DNA from: Viola odorata
Lineage: Eukaryota > Streptophyta > Magnoliopsida > Malpighiales > Violaceae
Reading direction: 5' to 3'
Length of the DNA: 64,000 bases
Assembly (NCBI GenBank): GCA_963691705.1
Contig: OY829542.1
Coordinates: 3,764,188 to 3,828,187 of the forward strand
The position numbers and the translations under genes are program-made. The notes under the pieces were generated by a model, which was not told the origin of the DNA, did not search any database, and saw only the letters and a list, made by a program, of their open reading frames with translations. Shown here piece by piece: positions 9,677 through 20,361 of this stretch. The first letter of the stretch is position 1. Each line of letters begins with the position of its first letter.

Positions 9677-12040
9677 ATGAAGAGAAACACCATCACATTT
9701 CATTCTGCTCTATGCATAATATACTTCCTGTTCAACTTGCCATTCTGCAGTTCCATCAACAATTCTTCAGAACAAATCATCCTTAGTTGTGGATCCGCAG
9801 AATCTTTATCGTTCAATGGAGTTCGTTGGATCGGTGATGTGGGTTCAGAGTTTGCCCCTGCCTTCTCTGACAGAACAGCAATCACAGCTATCACAAAAGT
9901 GCCAGACAATGTGCCCAGAATACCATACTCAACTGCCCGTGTCTTTCGCTCGCGATTTGTTTACTCTTTCCCTACCTCCCCCGGTGCCAAATTCATCCGC
10001 TTTCACTTCTACCCGTCTTCTTATTCCGGCATAGACAGCATCTCCAAGGCCTACTTCTCTGTAACTGCAGGCAAGTACATCCTCCTTGACAGCTTCAGAC
10101 CTTCCTCTATGGCGAATATAATGAAATCTGTTTACTTCAGTAAAGATTTTATAGTTGGTGTCAAGGAAAGCATTTTGAACATCACCTTCACCCCATCTGT
10201 TATTGCTCCGGAAATTTTTGCCTTCGTAAATGGGATAGAGATAAGGTCAATGGCCCTCAATCTGCAGAGTTATGCAGGAAACACAACTTCTAGCGCCTTC
10301 TCGGTCCAAGATGAACCTGCATTAGAGATGCTTTATAGAGTTAATATAGCTGGTGAGGATCCATTAAATCCATTCTGGACGGCTAATTCTGACAACGACT
10401 ATATTTTGGGTTCAAAGAAAGGAACAACAATCTGGACAGGAGAGAATATAACATACCCTTCAGGTATAGCTTCTGAGTATGGTGCACATACAAATTTATA
10501 TAGCTCGGCTAGGATCATGGATTCTGATGATGAGGTCAACATGAAGTACAACCTAACATGGGCATTTACTGTTGATTCAGGGTTTAAGTACCTTGTTAGA
10601 CTTCACTTCTGTGAGATTTCCTTTGATGTGAAGAAAACGAATGAGAGGGTGTTCAAGGTGCGAATCAACAACAGGACGGTAGAAAAAAACTTGGATTTAG
10701 TTGCATTGGCTGGCAAGCCATTGGTTGCAATCTATAGAGACTACTTTGTTGAAGTTCCAGAAGGGGCAGGAGAGAGGCATGATATCTGGGTAGCCTTGCA
10801 TCCGAATACAGAATCAAACCCCAAATTTGCTAATGCAATCTTGAATGGAATAGAGATCATCAAAATAAGCAATAGCAGTGGCAATCTGGCAGCACATATG
10901 CAACTGACAGTGCTAGGAGAGAAGAAGATTCATTCTAGCATTATTCTTTCTGCTGTATTTGGTGGTCTTGGTTTCCTGATTCTGCTCTGCTTCACTGTCT
11001 ACTGGTTGGTGTCTATTAAGCTTCCACAACTTCATCTTCAGACCCGTGGAAACACAACCAAGGCTATCATAACTCCAGTAGGACAGTGCCGCAAATTCAC
11101 ACTAGCAGAGATAAAAGCAGCAACAACAAAGTTCAGTGAGGCTCTTGTGCTTGGAGTGGGAGGATTTGGCAAGGTATACAAGGGCGTGGTGGATGACGGT
11201 TTAAGTGAAGTGGCAATCAAGCGTGGAAATCCGAAGTCTCAGCAAGGTGTTAAGGAGTTTGAGAATGAAATTGAATTGCTTTCCACATTTTGTCACAAGA
11301 ATCTGGTATGTCTGCTTGGCTTCTGCCAAGAAGAGAAGGAACTAATTCTGGTGTACAATTACATGGCACATGGCACGCTCCGTGATCATCTTTACAACAC
11401 TCAAAATCCACCATTGTCATGGAATAACAGGCTTCAGATTTGCATTGGTGCTGCTCGTGGACTTCACTATCTACATACGGGAACAAAAAACCCCATTGTT
11501 CACCGGGATATCAAGTCTACAAACATATTATTAGACCAAGATTGGGTGGCCAAGGTCTCTGACTTTGGACTGTCAAAAATCGTTTCAGTAACAACTTCTC
11601 GGCGTCATGTTAGCACAGAGGTGAAGGGTACTTTTGGGTATCTGGACCCAAGATATTACCATAGCAAGAGATTGACTGAGAAATCAGATGTTTACTCATT
11701 TGGTGTGGTGTTGTTTGAAGTCTTGTGTGCACGGCCGGCTGTAAATCCTGCAGTAAGACTAGAAGATGAAAGAGTCAGCTTGGCACAATGGGCCATAATT
11801 TCCTACGAAAATGACACAATCCAATGCATGGTAGATCCTTTTATAAGAGGGAAGATAGCATCAGAGTGTCTAAACACATTTGTCAACATTGCAATAAAGT
11901 GTTTGGCCGACAGGACAGCAGAAAGGCCATCAATGAGTGATGTTCTAGGTAATCTAGAGAAAGCATTGCAACTGCAAAAAGCAGCAGACTCAATGGAGGG
12001 AATGGAAGATGAGCTACAGCTGATAATAGATAATGCTTAG
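9677..12040 (+). CDS. FERONIA-like (CrRLK1L) receptor kinase B
   Basis: An intronless gene of 787 codons from the ATG at 9677. It has a signal peptide (about 1-26), a malectin-like ectodomain (about 35-400), a transmembrane helix near 421-445 and a kinase domain (about 480-765). P-loop GVGGFGKV (493-500), catalytic Lys 515, HRD (609-611) and DFG (629-631) are present. One notable change is that the APE-equivalent glutamate, Glu in GYLDPEYY of receptor A, is Arg 659 here (LDPRYY). That glutamate normally makes a structural salt bridge, so activity may be reduced. The protein ends early at a TAG (12038-12040) inside a 139-base tandem duplication of its own 3' coding end, and lacks the GR-type tail of receptors A and C. 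It is probably still a membrane receptor; whether it signals catalytically is uncertain. Confidence 0.9.
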   Translation: MKRNTITFHSALCIIYFLFNLPFCSSINNSSEQIILSCGSAESLSFNGVRWIGDVGSEFAPAFSDRTAITAITKVPDNVPRIPYSTARVFRSRFVYSFPTSPGAKFIRFHFYPSSYSGIDSISKAYFSVTAGKYILLDSFRPSSMANIMKSVYFSKDFIVGVKESILNITFTPSVIAPEIFAFVNGIEIRSMALNLQSYAGNTTSSAFSVQDEPALEMLYRVNIAGEDPLNPFWTANSDNDYILGSKKGTTIWTGENITYPSGIASEYGAHTNLYSSARIMDSDDEVNMKYNLTWAFTVDSGFKYLVRLHFCEISFDVKKTNERVFKVRINNRTVEKNLDLVALAGKPLVAIYRDYFVEVPEGAGERHDIWVALHPNTESNPKFANAILNGIEIIKISNSSGNLAAHMQLTVLGEKKIHSSIILSAVFGGLGFLILLCFTVYWLVSIKLPQLHLQTRGNTTKAIITPVGQCRKFTLAEIKAATTKFSEALVLGVGGFGKVYKGVVDDGLSEVAIKRGNPKSQQGVKEFENEIELLSTFCHKNLVCLLGFCQEEKELILVYNYMAHGTLRDHLYNTQNPPLSWNNRLQICIGAARGLHYLHTGTKNPIVHRDIKSTNILLDQDWVAKVSDFGLSKIVSVTTSRRHVSTEVKGTFGYLDPRYYHSKRLTEKSDVYSFGVVLFEVLCARPAVNPAVRLEDERVSLAQWAIISYENDTIQCMVDPFIRGKIASECLNTFVNIAIKCLADRTAERPSMSDVLGNLEKALQLQKAADSMEGMEDELQLIIDNA

Positions 12041-12183
12041 AAGTGCCGACAGGAGAGCAGAAAGGCCATCAATGGGTGATGCTCTAGGCAATCTAGAGAG
12101 AGCATTGCAAATGAAAAAAGCAGCAGACTCAATGGAGGGAATGGAAGATGAGCTACTGCTGATAATAGATAACGCTTTGAAGT
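11906..12183 (+). repeat. 139-base tandem duplication at the 3' end of receptor gene B
   Basis: Two adjacent copies (11906-12044 and 12045-12183) of the segment encoding the last part of the kinase C-lobe and tail (RPSM..LGNLE..ADSMEGMEDEL). They differ at a modest number of positions. 139 is not a multiple of three, so the second copy is out of frame with the first. Copy 1 has TAG where copy 2 has TTG, which ends the receptor in copy 1. The second copy, in its own frame, stays open to 12242. Confidence 0.85.
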
Positions 12184-12242
12184 GCCTTTGTTTGAATGGA
12201 TTCACTAGATCCATTATTGTACAGATTATTTTAGGAGGATAG

Positions 12243-13142
12243 TAATCTCTCAACTCTTACAACTATATTGTGATCAGATATGTTGATCAACAAAATGAGC
12301 ATGCACTTTCTTTAACAGATACACACATATTCCATGTTTTTTGCTACATTTACCTATAGAGCACAGATTTTCCAGAAGAAAACGAGTTTTTCAAGTCTTT
12401 TAAAGATTGAACGCTCTAGTGATGAATGTAAAAATGAATTTTATTTCTTACCAAGAATAGTGCAAGTAAAAATCTAAAGGATTAACTCCTTTCAAGTTTG
12501 AAAACATACATTCTGGTTTGCAAGGAAAAAATACGTTGTTGTCACTGGGATGTGCTTGTGTGGGGGATAACAGGAAGTGTTTGCTGTATTAGTTTGACCA
12601 AGAAAAGATGATTTTGACTCCAGGCAAATACAGGAAGGGAATGGAAAAAGTAATAAATTAAAACCAGAACAGCTGGCAAGAACCAAAGAATCAATCAATT
12701 AACTTAAATATGGAGTGTTCCTTGTAAACATGCTGCATTTTCAAGTTTTCAACAGTAAACCGATCCTATTTTTCAGAATAATAATAAAATTATCATTAAC
12801 AACAACTGATCTTTCACAGTAACTTACTAAATTAACCAGGTACGCCGCAGATAGGAAGTGTTAAAAAATAAAATGGATGAAGTTGTTACACTCCTTGATG
12901 TTAAATTTCCTTAAAAAGAAGTCTCAACTTTCAGCAGTTACACTTGTTTTTAGAAGCAACTAAAAAGAGATAATGCATGTGAAATGAAGCAAGCCTGAGA
13001 AATATTACACATTTCTACTTTCAACAATGCAAAACTGTACGTACAATTTCTTTGACTTTATTTAAATCCTGCCAATAACACAGAAACTACACTTCAGCAG
13101 GAAAAGAGAAAAGGAAGCAGAATACCAGATAAGAGCATGTTA
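12243..13142. other. intergenic between convergent receptor genes B and C
   Basis: No gene seen. This is the shared 3' region of two convergently transcribed receptor genes; it should hold both polyadenylation sites. Confidence 0.4.
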
Positions 13143-15644
13143 TCAGCGCCCCATGGGCATCATTATCTCTGAGAAATCTTCTCCTACCATCAGCACATCC
13201 AAATTGCTAAGAGTATCAATACTCTTTTCTTGATCACCTTGGGATAAAGATGACTCGTTATGATCCAACAGTTGTAATGCTAACTCTAGGCTCCTAACAA
13301 CCTCGCCCATTGGTGGTCTATCCATGCATCGATCTGCCAAGCATTTTTGCGCAATTTCTATGAACTTTGTAAGAGATGCGGGGTTGATATTTCCTCTCAA
13401 ATGCGAGTCAACCAGTTTCTCTAGTTCTCCATTCTCTAGGCACCCGAGGGCCCATTCAATCAGGCTCTCCTGATCTTTTCCGCCCTGACCATCATCATTG
13501 TCAGTATCTCTTTCCCCCATTGGATTCACCACTGACCTTGCAGATAGCACCTCTAACAGTACCACGCCAAAGGAGTATACATCAGATTTTTCTGTCAACT
13601 TATAATGCCGATAATACTCTGGGTCGATATACCCCACACTACCTTTAATGCTGATGCTTATGTTATTGTTGGAAGCTGTATCAGGGCATACTTTGGACAA
13701 CCCAAAATCAGAAACCTTGGCCACCAAGTTGTTGTCTATGAGGATATTAGTACTCTTGATATCACGGTGGATGATGGACTGCTCTGTACCTGAGTGAAGA
13801 TAGTGCAAACCTTGTGCAGCTCCAATACAGATCCCCAGCCGCTGCTTCCATGACAGAGGTGATCTATGAAGATGTTCAAAAAGGGTGCCATTCGGCATGA
13901 ATTCATAGACAAGAATCATCTCATGATCATCACTACAGAAACCGATCAAAGAGAGAATGTTACAGTGACGGAGGTGACACAGGGTGGTGATCTCTGTGTT
14001 GAATTGGTGAAAGCATTGATCAATTGATCCTTGATTCCCACGTTTGATTGCAACCGTGGTGGTGCCCCTGTTGATATATCCCTTGTATACTACGCCAAAT
14101 CCACCCGAGCCAATAATTTGTGCCTTATCAAAATTATTAGTTGCTATTTTAATCTCACTAATGGAAAATTTGTTGCAATGCAGTGACCCATTGCTTTCTT
14201 TTTTCTTTCTCCCATCTCTCATTTTATTGATCCATAATAAAACAATAAAAATAATAGTTATCAGAGTAGTAAACAAGCATCCTATTATGATGAACACCCT
14301 TTTCCTCGACTTCCAGGATGACTTTACAGTTGTTGGGAATACGCGTCTGTAAGCCCCCTGCTTGGGTGGGTTGGATCCAGCTAGATTTCCATCATAACCG
14401 TTTACTTTAAATATCTCTGCACCATTTAACAAGGCATTATAATACTCGCTTCTGGTCCGAACATTGGGATGTAGCTCCAGCCACAAGTCTTGTTTCCCGT
14501 CCCTTGTTTGGGGAATCATCACAATGTAGTCTCTGTAATAAGGAGTACCATATCCTCCGGCCCATGCAATGATATCCGCTCCAATTTCAGCTGTTTGATT
14601 ATTGATGAATATATCAAACACCCTTTGGTTTTCCTTTGTTATTTCTCGGAAGACCTCACAAAAATGTAGCCTGATAACGTATAAAAAACCAGTGTCAACC
14701 TGAAACAACCAGCTAAGATTAAAATTAAGGTTAACCTGAGGATTGTTAGTCATGGACCGAGCCGTGCGGTAGACACTTTCTGGGGCAACATATTGTGGGA
14801 CTGCGGCGGAGTACTTGAGGGGAAAGGTCAAGTCATACGGCTGTTCGCCAAAAGCAGACCCATATATGTAATCATCATCTGTGGTCCAGGTGCGGAGCAT
14901 TCCAGTATCTTCCTTGGGAGAAATAGATTGATCTCCCACGTTAATCCTATAAACTGTCTCCAGTGGATAAGTGTTATCCAATGTGAGGATGTTGTATCCA
15001 ACCATCCGAAGCGGCTTCTGGTCATCAATATATAGTTTTAGTGGAATGGAAACAACTTCAATTCCATTTACAAAGGCATGTGCACCAGAAGCATCTGTAG
15101 AAGGGCTAAACACCAATTCTAATGTATGATTCTCAACATGAACGATGAACTCCTTGAAAAAAGAAGGTTTTCCAAAGTAATTGGCAGTTAAAAATGCGCT
15201 GAAATTTCTGAGGAGAGTGAGGTTACCAGAGGTAACAGAGAGAAGAGATTCAGCGGCATTGAGCTCTGAATAAGAACTATTTGGATTGAAGAAAAGACGA
15301 ACGAATTTTGGACCTGGCATCACATTAAAGGTGTAAGTGAATTTGGAGTAGAAGACCCTAGCAGTCATGTAAGGAAATTGAGCCATTGAAGGGTCCATGG
15401 ACAGGGTTGCTGATACAGTAGAGTTTGTTTCCATGTTAGAAGCCACAAACCAAGTTCCAATATCACCAGTCCAATTCCGGCCATCATAGGACTGGATTTG
15501 TGAGCCAAAGGAACCACAATTCAGAGAAATGACTTCAAGGGGAACATAATTATCTGAGCAAAGGGATGTTGTTATAATATGGAAGAGAAGGAAGATTGCA
15601 GTTGAATAGAAGTAAACGCTTAAAGATTGAAAGAAAGACATCAT
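13143..15644 (-). CDS. FERONIA-like (CrRLK1L) receptor kinase C
   Basis: An intronless gene of 833 codons from the ATG at 15644. It has a signal peptide (about 1-29), a malectin-like ectodomain (about 38-415) with many NxS/T sites, a transmembrane helix (about 450-472) with a basic stop-transfer, and a kinase domain (about 497-790). All key residues are in place: P-loop GSGGFGVV (512-519), Lys 534, HRD (626-628), DFG (646-648) and GYIDPEYY. The tail ends FSEIMMPMGR, as in receptor A. It is expected to be a plasma-membrane receptor kinase for cell-wall or peptide signals. It is the most distant of the three (different ectodomain and an acidic loop near 710-722). Receptors B and C are convergent, A and B are divergent. 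Confidence 0.93.
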   Translation of the reverse strand: MMSFFQSLSVYFYSTAIFLLFHIITTSLCSDNYVPLEVISLNCGSFGSQIQSYDGRNWTGDIGTWFVASNMETNSTVSATLSMDPSMAQFPYMTARVFYSKFTYTFNVMPGPKFVRLFFNPNSSYSELNAAESLLSVTSGNLTLLRNFSAFLTANYFGKPSFFKEFIVHVENHTLELVFSPSTDASGAHAFVNGIEVVSIPLKLYIDDQKPLRMVGYNILTLDNTYPLETVYRINVGDQSISPKEDTGMLRTWTTDDDYIYGSAFGEQPYDLTFPLKYSAAVPQYVAPESVYRTARSMTNNPQVNLNFNLSWLFQVDTGFLYVIRLHFCEVFREITKENQRVFDIFINNQTAEIGADIIAWAGGYGTPYYRDYIVMIPQTRDGKQDLWLELHPNVRTRSEYYNALLNGAEIFKVNGYDGNLAGSNPPKQGAYRRVFPTTVKSSWKSRKRVFIIIGCLFTTLITIIFIVLLWINKMRDGRKKKESNGSLHCNKFSISEIKIATNNFDKAQIIGSGGFGVVYKGYINRGTTTVAIKRGNQGSIDQCFHQFNTEITTLCHLRHCNILSLIGFCSDDHEMILVYEFMPNGTLFEHLHRSPLSWKQRLGICIGAAQGLHYLHSGTEQSIIHRDIKSTNILIDNNLVAKVSDFGLSKVCPDTASNNNISISIKGSVGYIDPEYYRHYKLTEKSDVYSFGVVLLEVLSARSVVNPMGERDTDNDDGQGGKDQESLIEWALGCLENGELEKLVDSHLRGNINPASLTKFIEIAQKCLADRCMDRPPMGEVVRSLELALQLLDHNESSLSQGDQEKSIDTLSNLDVLMVGEDFSEIMMPMGR

Positions 15645-15739
15645 GTAGGGAGCCGGGCACCTTAGTGAGCGACTGGACCAATATTAGGGTAATGGGAAGT
15701 GTTGAAATATCTAATTGTCAGAAAAATGTAATCCTAGAA

Positions 15740-15747
15740 TATATATA
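15740..15747 (-). promoter_or_regulatory. putative TATA box of receptor gene C
   Basis: A TATATATA-like run about 95 bases before the ATG at 15644 on the minus strand. Confidence 0.4.
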
Positions 15748-15749
15748 CT

Positions 15750-17036
15750 CTATATGCTTAACCAATTCTGGTTGATGTCATGATTCAGGACAGTCAGGCA
15801 AAGCTATAAGCTGTACTGGGTGCCAACCAATAGATAAACAAGGACTTTAACAGTAGTCCACTCTTAAGTTTAGCAATTGCTATAAGGTGGGAATTGCTGG
15901 CCAACTAATTCCCCGCGTGGCACTGGCTTTCGCATTGAATCGGATGACAAGTTGGGCAGGTAAAACAAAGAATGAATTTTCTCCATCTAATTGCTAATGC
16001 ATGCACTAATTTCATGACCCTACATAAATATTATCCATTTCATTTCTTAGGTTTTGCACAACAGCTGTTCGACGACTTTTCACACAGAAGAAAAGTAAAA
16101 ATATTCTCATATCAAATATTAGCATTCGAAATGAACAAGAACAGATGGGTTCTCCAACCTTTAAGTCTTTAACTATCACTACACAATAGTAGCATGAAAA
16201 TGACACGGACAGAGCATGAAAATGACACGGACAGAGCTGCTCCTTTCAGAAATGTTTTGCATTTTTTTGGGAGGAAAATTGGCAACAATTAGATGTTCAA
16301 ATCAAATAACGGTACTTACCATTTCAACAGTCAGCAGTATTTCCAAGCGAGGCTCTGCTCTACAGAAAGCTCCATGACCAGCACGAGCAAGAGTAGCTGC
16401 TTCGCCTTACGCTATATCTATAACTTTTGAAAGCCCTAATCATTCATCCTCCCTTGAGAAAACTCGATACGTCTCAAATCCACACGCATTTCGACTTTCT
16501 TATTGATTTGGGACTTCTTTTTCTGTTCTACTTTGCTTTCGTTGAGTTGTCTTGAACAATGGTGTTCAACGAATCAACAGATGAGGGTTTAAACTTTAAA
16601 GCATTTGGCTCCTGCGTTTGTAAAATAATTTCAACTAAACCCTTAATATTAAAATAATCATATATTTACCCTTGTGATTATAAATTAGGTCCAATTAAAT
16701 TTTTAATTTAAAATTAAACTCAAACAAAAGTTTTTTTTCCACAGCCTGTTAACTTGGGGTAGTGATTAATGTTAATCTCCTAAAATTAATTTCAAATCAT
16801 TTGAATTCTACAGCCGTGGTTTATTGAGGAAACAAAAAAAATAAGAAAATAAGATCTATTGGATCGACAATTTACACAAACTTACCATCCATCTCTACCA
16901 AAAATCAAACCCGTCATCACCATCCATCTTCTTGATGTGGTCTAGTTTTTCTGCCATTTGGGTTTGATTTATTTTCACGGCCCGACAATCCCCACCATCA
17001 CAACCAGAGAATAATTCCTATCCTCCTTAATTGATC
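15750..17036. other. intergenic between receptor cluster and P450 array
   Basis: No gene recognised. A perfect 22-base tandem duplication (unit starting AGCATGAAAATGACACGG) lies at 16191-16234. Confidence 0.45.
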
Positions 17037-19110
17037 ATGATGGGATCCCAGCTGTTGATTCTCCTTTCAGGTTGCCTGGGTTTCCTCTGCTTTATGGTAG
17101 TTTTTCTGTATAAATTCCTGAAGGAGGTATGGTGGACTCCTATGCAGATTCAATCATCCATGAAGTCACAAGGAATCAACAGATTCCTCCATGGAAACAC
17201 CAAAGAAATAATAGAGATGAAAAAAGAAATCTTGAACAAGAATCCTCACATCTATTCATGGACCAAGCTCTATGGTATGTATATGTTCATCTTTCTTTCC
17301 TTTCCGGATCTTCTCAGGTGTCCTCTTTGCCTCTTCTAGACAAGAGATTGGTCTCGTTCGAGCATCATGAGGTCCCGAAAGGGATGAGTGGTCTGAGTTT
17401 TAAAGGGTGTTTTTCGTTTTTGGCCAAATTGATTCAGGTAAGAACTTTCTGTATTGGTATGGGACTCGAGCTCAGTTGGTAGTCACCGACCCTGAATTGG
17501 TTAAAGAGATAATGAACAGTAAAGAAGAAACATATTTCAAAATGGCATTTGGGAAGTATAGCAGTAAGGTACTAGGTGGTGGACTTTCCTTATCCACTGG
17601 CCAATCATGCCTTCCATGCTGAAAGCTTGAGAGTGAGTACTTCTTGTTTAGAATCTGTCATGATTTGTTGAAAACTGTGTCTAGATCGTCGAAGAATTTT
17701 GTATTTTGTAGGATATGGTTCCGGAAATGATTAAAGCTGTGGAGATGATGCTTGAAAGTTGGAGAAACCATGATCAAGGGAATTACAAGGAGATTGATGT
17801 ATTCCAGGAATTCAAGGTTTTAACTTCAGAAATCATTTCCAGGACAGCTTTTGGAAGCAGCTATCAGGAAGGGGTGAAAGTATTTGATTTGTTGGTGAAA
17901 ATGATTTCCATGGTTTCAAGAAACAATTATAGTGTCAGGATTCCTGCAATTAAATAAGCTTCCTCCTATTCTGCAGTAACCACTAAAATTTAGGGCTTTT
18001 CTTGTTCAAATAGTCTCTCTTTTTCGTTGTTAAAAAATTGCAAGTTAGGGACTTAAAGTCGAGACTTAAACGCTGTCCGATTTGCAAAAAAGTACCACTA
18101 ATTACAAGCTCATTGATTCTTTTTAATAGAGTTACTCTAAGCATTTCCAATTTAGATTACTTCCATTTCCAAGCTCATTGATTCTTTTTCGAATGATGCA
18201 GGGAGTTTTTTTAAAACACAGGATGAAATTGAATCCACAGAACTAATGCAAGGCATAAGAGATATAATCATTAGTATGGTATCCAAAAGACAGAACGAGG
18301 CGCGGGTGGGTGGGATGAACAGCTATGGAAATGATTTTCTGGGATCACTTCTGAAGGACTACAACGATGAAGATAAAGCGAAGAAGATATCTGTAGATGA
18401 TGTGATTGATGAGTGCAAAACCTTTTATGTTGCTGGACAAGAAACCGCTGCAAGCTCACTGACATGGACTGTTCTTCTTCTAGCAATTCATACAGATTGG
18501 CAGGACAAAGCAAGAAAAGAGGTTCTTGAACTATTTGGTAACCAAAATCCAACCCCAGATGGCACTGCAACAATGAAAATTGTAAGTGATTTTTTCCTGT
18601 TTCAAACTCGAAACCTAGCTGTTTCCTGCATTGCAAAAAGTACCATTGAACTACAAACAAATTTCTAACAAACCTAACTGACCTTTTTTTGGCTATTAAG
18701 CATTTGCAGATGAGCATTATTATTAATGATTCTTTAAGGTTGTATGCTCCTGTTGTGAATATAACAAGAAAAGTCCAAAGAGAAGTCAGATTGGCGAAAC
18801 TAATTATTCCAGAAAAGATGGTAGTCTACATTCCTGAACTAGCACTGCACCATGATCCAGAAATATGGGGAGAAGATGCTCATTCTTTTAAGCCAGAAAG
18901 AAGATTTTCAGAAGGGGTGGCTAAAGGTACGAATAATCGTATCTCTTTGTTTCTTCCGTTCGGGTTGGGACAAAGAAATTGTGTAGGATCGAACTTTGCA
19001 ATTACAGAAGAAAAGATAGCGCTCTGTCGCATAACTATACCCACTCACCTGCTGAGATTCTGACAGTTTGCCCCAAACAAGGGATTCAAATATTGCTGCA
19101 ACCCTTGTAA
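17037..19110 (+). pseudogene. CYP749-like cytochrome P450 pseudogene (copy 1)
   Basis: Five exon-like blocks match the intact copy at 45614. Block 1 is 17037-17274 (membrane anchor and N-terminus, with two short internal losses). Block 2 is 17438-17632, where the segment for EGEKWSKMRK is deleted and the frame shifts. Block 3 is 17712-17955, where the donor after RIPAIK has become AAATAA. Block 4 is about 18202-18581 (I-helix AGQETA). Block 5 is 18710-19110, with ESLR-like DSLR, a PERR variant of the PERF motif and the haem loop FGLGQRNCVG. Block 5 then loses about 16 codons and shifts frame before the HSPAEILTV-like end. Several independent lesions make this a pseudogene. It is the most divergent member of the array. 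Confidence 0.85.
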
Positions 19111-20004
19111 CTGCAAAACCAACATTTTTAGCAGTATACTATACTCCTTGTAAGTTGTACATTTGTGTAATAATAACGATGATTTTGATGAACGGTGACC
19201 TAAATAATTATACTATGAAGTACAACGTCTAAATTTGCTAATGCCATGAGATAAGATTTTATTTTTTATTTTTACAATTTGATGATCTCAATCAATCATA
19301 TCCGCAAACTCTTTCACTACTCGACCAATCTGCAGTAATTGTTGAACCACATTTCTATGCGTCATCTACGGGTTTCAAATCAATTCTCACTCAAATCTCC
19401 AACGTCTCCCATCAGACACTACTCAACCAATCTAATCCCTGATTACAACTTGTTTGGTATCAATGAAAAGGCCAAGAATAAAAGTTAGAGTTGTTCAGGA
19501 TTAATTGTCAATACAAATATTTTAGACCATGAAAGGAAGATGCAGAGATAGTAAAAATGGGGTGGAAAAAAACTGACCATGCTAAAATTAAATAATTAGG
19601 GTTGGTTAGGTTAATAATCCAGTCAAACTGGATCTAGTTAATTTACAAGAACAAGGTCAACTCTTACAGCAGAGGGCATGTGATTGCTAGTGATGTTATG
19701 TCGGTGTGTCCGAATCAAATTTCAAATAAGTTAAATAAAAGAAATAAAAATTAAATACATAGTAGATCTCTCAATAAAATCAAACTTTTAGAAAAAAAAT
19801 TATGAAAGTTTGGATCCAAAACAAAAAGTTTCATACTTTAAAAAATATGGGTGAATTTTTATTTCTTCACCAAATTCCGCGGACCAATGTTTTTCTTAGC
19901 AAGTTCATGCACAAAACAAAAAAAAAATCAATATTCTGGTTATCACCATTTCAATGCGAAGAAACAGCAAATTTAAGATTCCAAAACACATTTGCATCAA
20001 TGCA
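19111..20004. other. intergenic
   Basis: AT-rich, no gene seen. The last 80 bases match the promoter and leader of P450 copies 3 and 6. Confidence 0.4.
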
Positions 20005-20013
20005 ATATTATAT
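20005..20013 (+). promoter_or_regulatory. putative TATA box of P450 copy 2
   Basis: TATTATATAGCTAGCC lies 70 bases before the ATG. The same block precedes copy 3 (near 45545) and copy 6 (near 58390), so it is a conserved promoter element of the family. Confidence 0.45.
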
Positions 20014-20076
20014 AGCTAGCCACTCTGCTCAATGCTCATGCCATCTTCAAACTTCTAATTTCTAATTACAGGTGAA

Positions 20077-20353
20077 ATGGCTACTCTGTTGTTGTTCTTC
20101 TTTTCAAGCTGCTTATGTGTAAACTTTATGATACTTCTGGTCAGGTTCTTCAACAAAGTATGGTTGAATCCTGTTCGGGTTCAGTCTCTGATGAACTCAC
20201 AAGGACTCAAAGGCCCTTCTTACAGATTGTTCTATGGCAATACCAAAGACATCCTTGCAATGAGAAATGAAGCCGGGAGTAGTCCTATGGAGTTGTGTCA
20301 TGATATTTTTCCAAGAATCCAGCCTCACATTTCTTCGTGGATCAAGATTTATG
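20077..20353 (+). pseudogene. CYP749-like P450 copy 2, exon 1 (gene split by transposons)
   Basis: Exon 1 is intact: MATLLLFFFSSCLCVNF anchor, the SLMNSQGLKGPSYR block and the end WIKIYG with a GT donor at 20354. Eight bases into intron 1 a copia LTR begins. Exons 2, 3 and most of 4 are absent; the remaining 3' part of a P450 resumes at 42158. I infer that both pieces come from one gene torn by about 21.8 kb of insertions and later deletions. Confidence 0.8.
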
Positions 20354-20361
20354 GTACGAAC

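Noticed and set aside
12033..12242. Separate small gene after receptor B
   Set aside because: It is the second copy of the 139-base tandem duplication read in its own frame.
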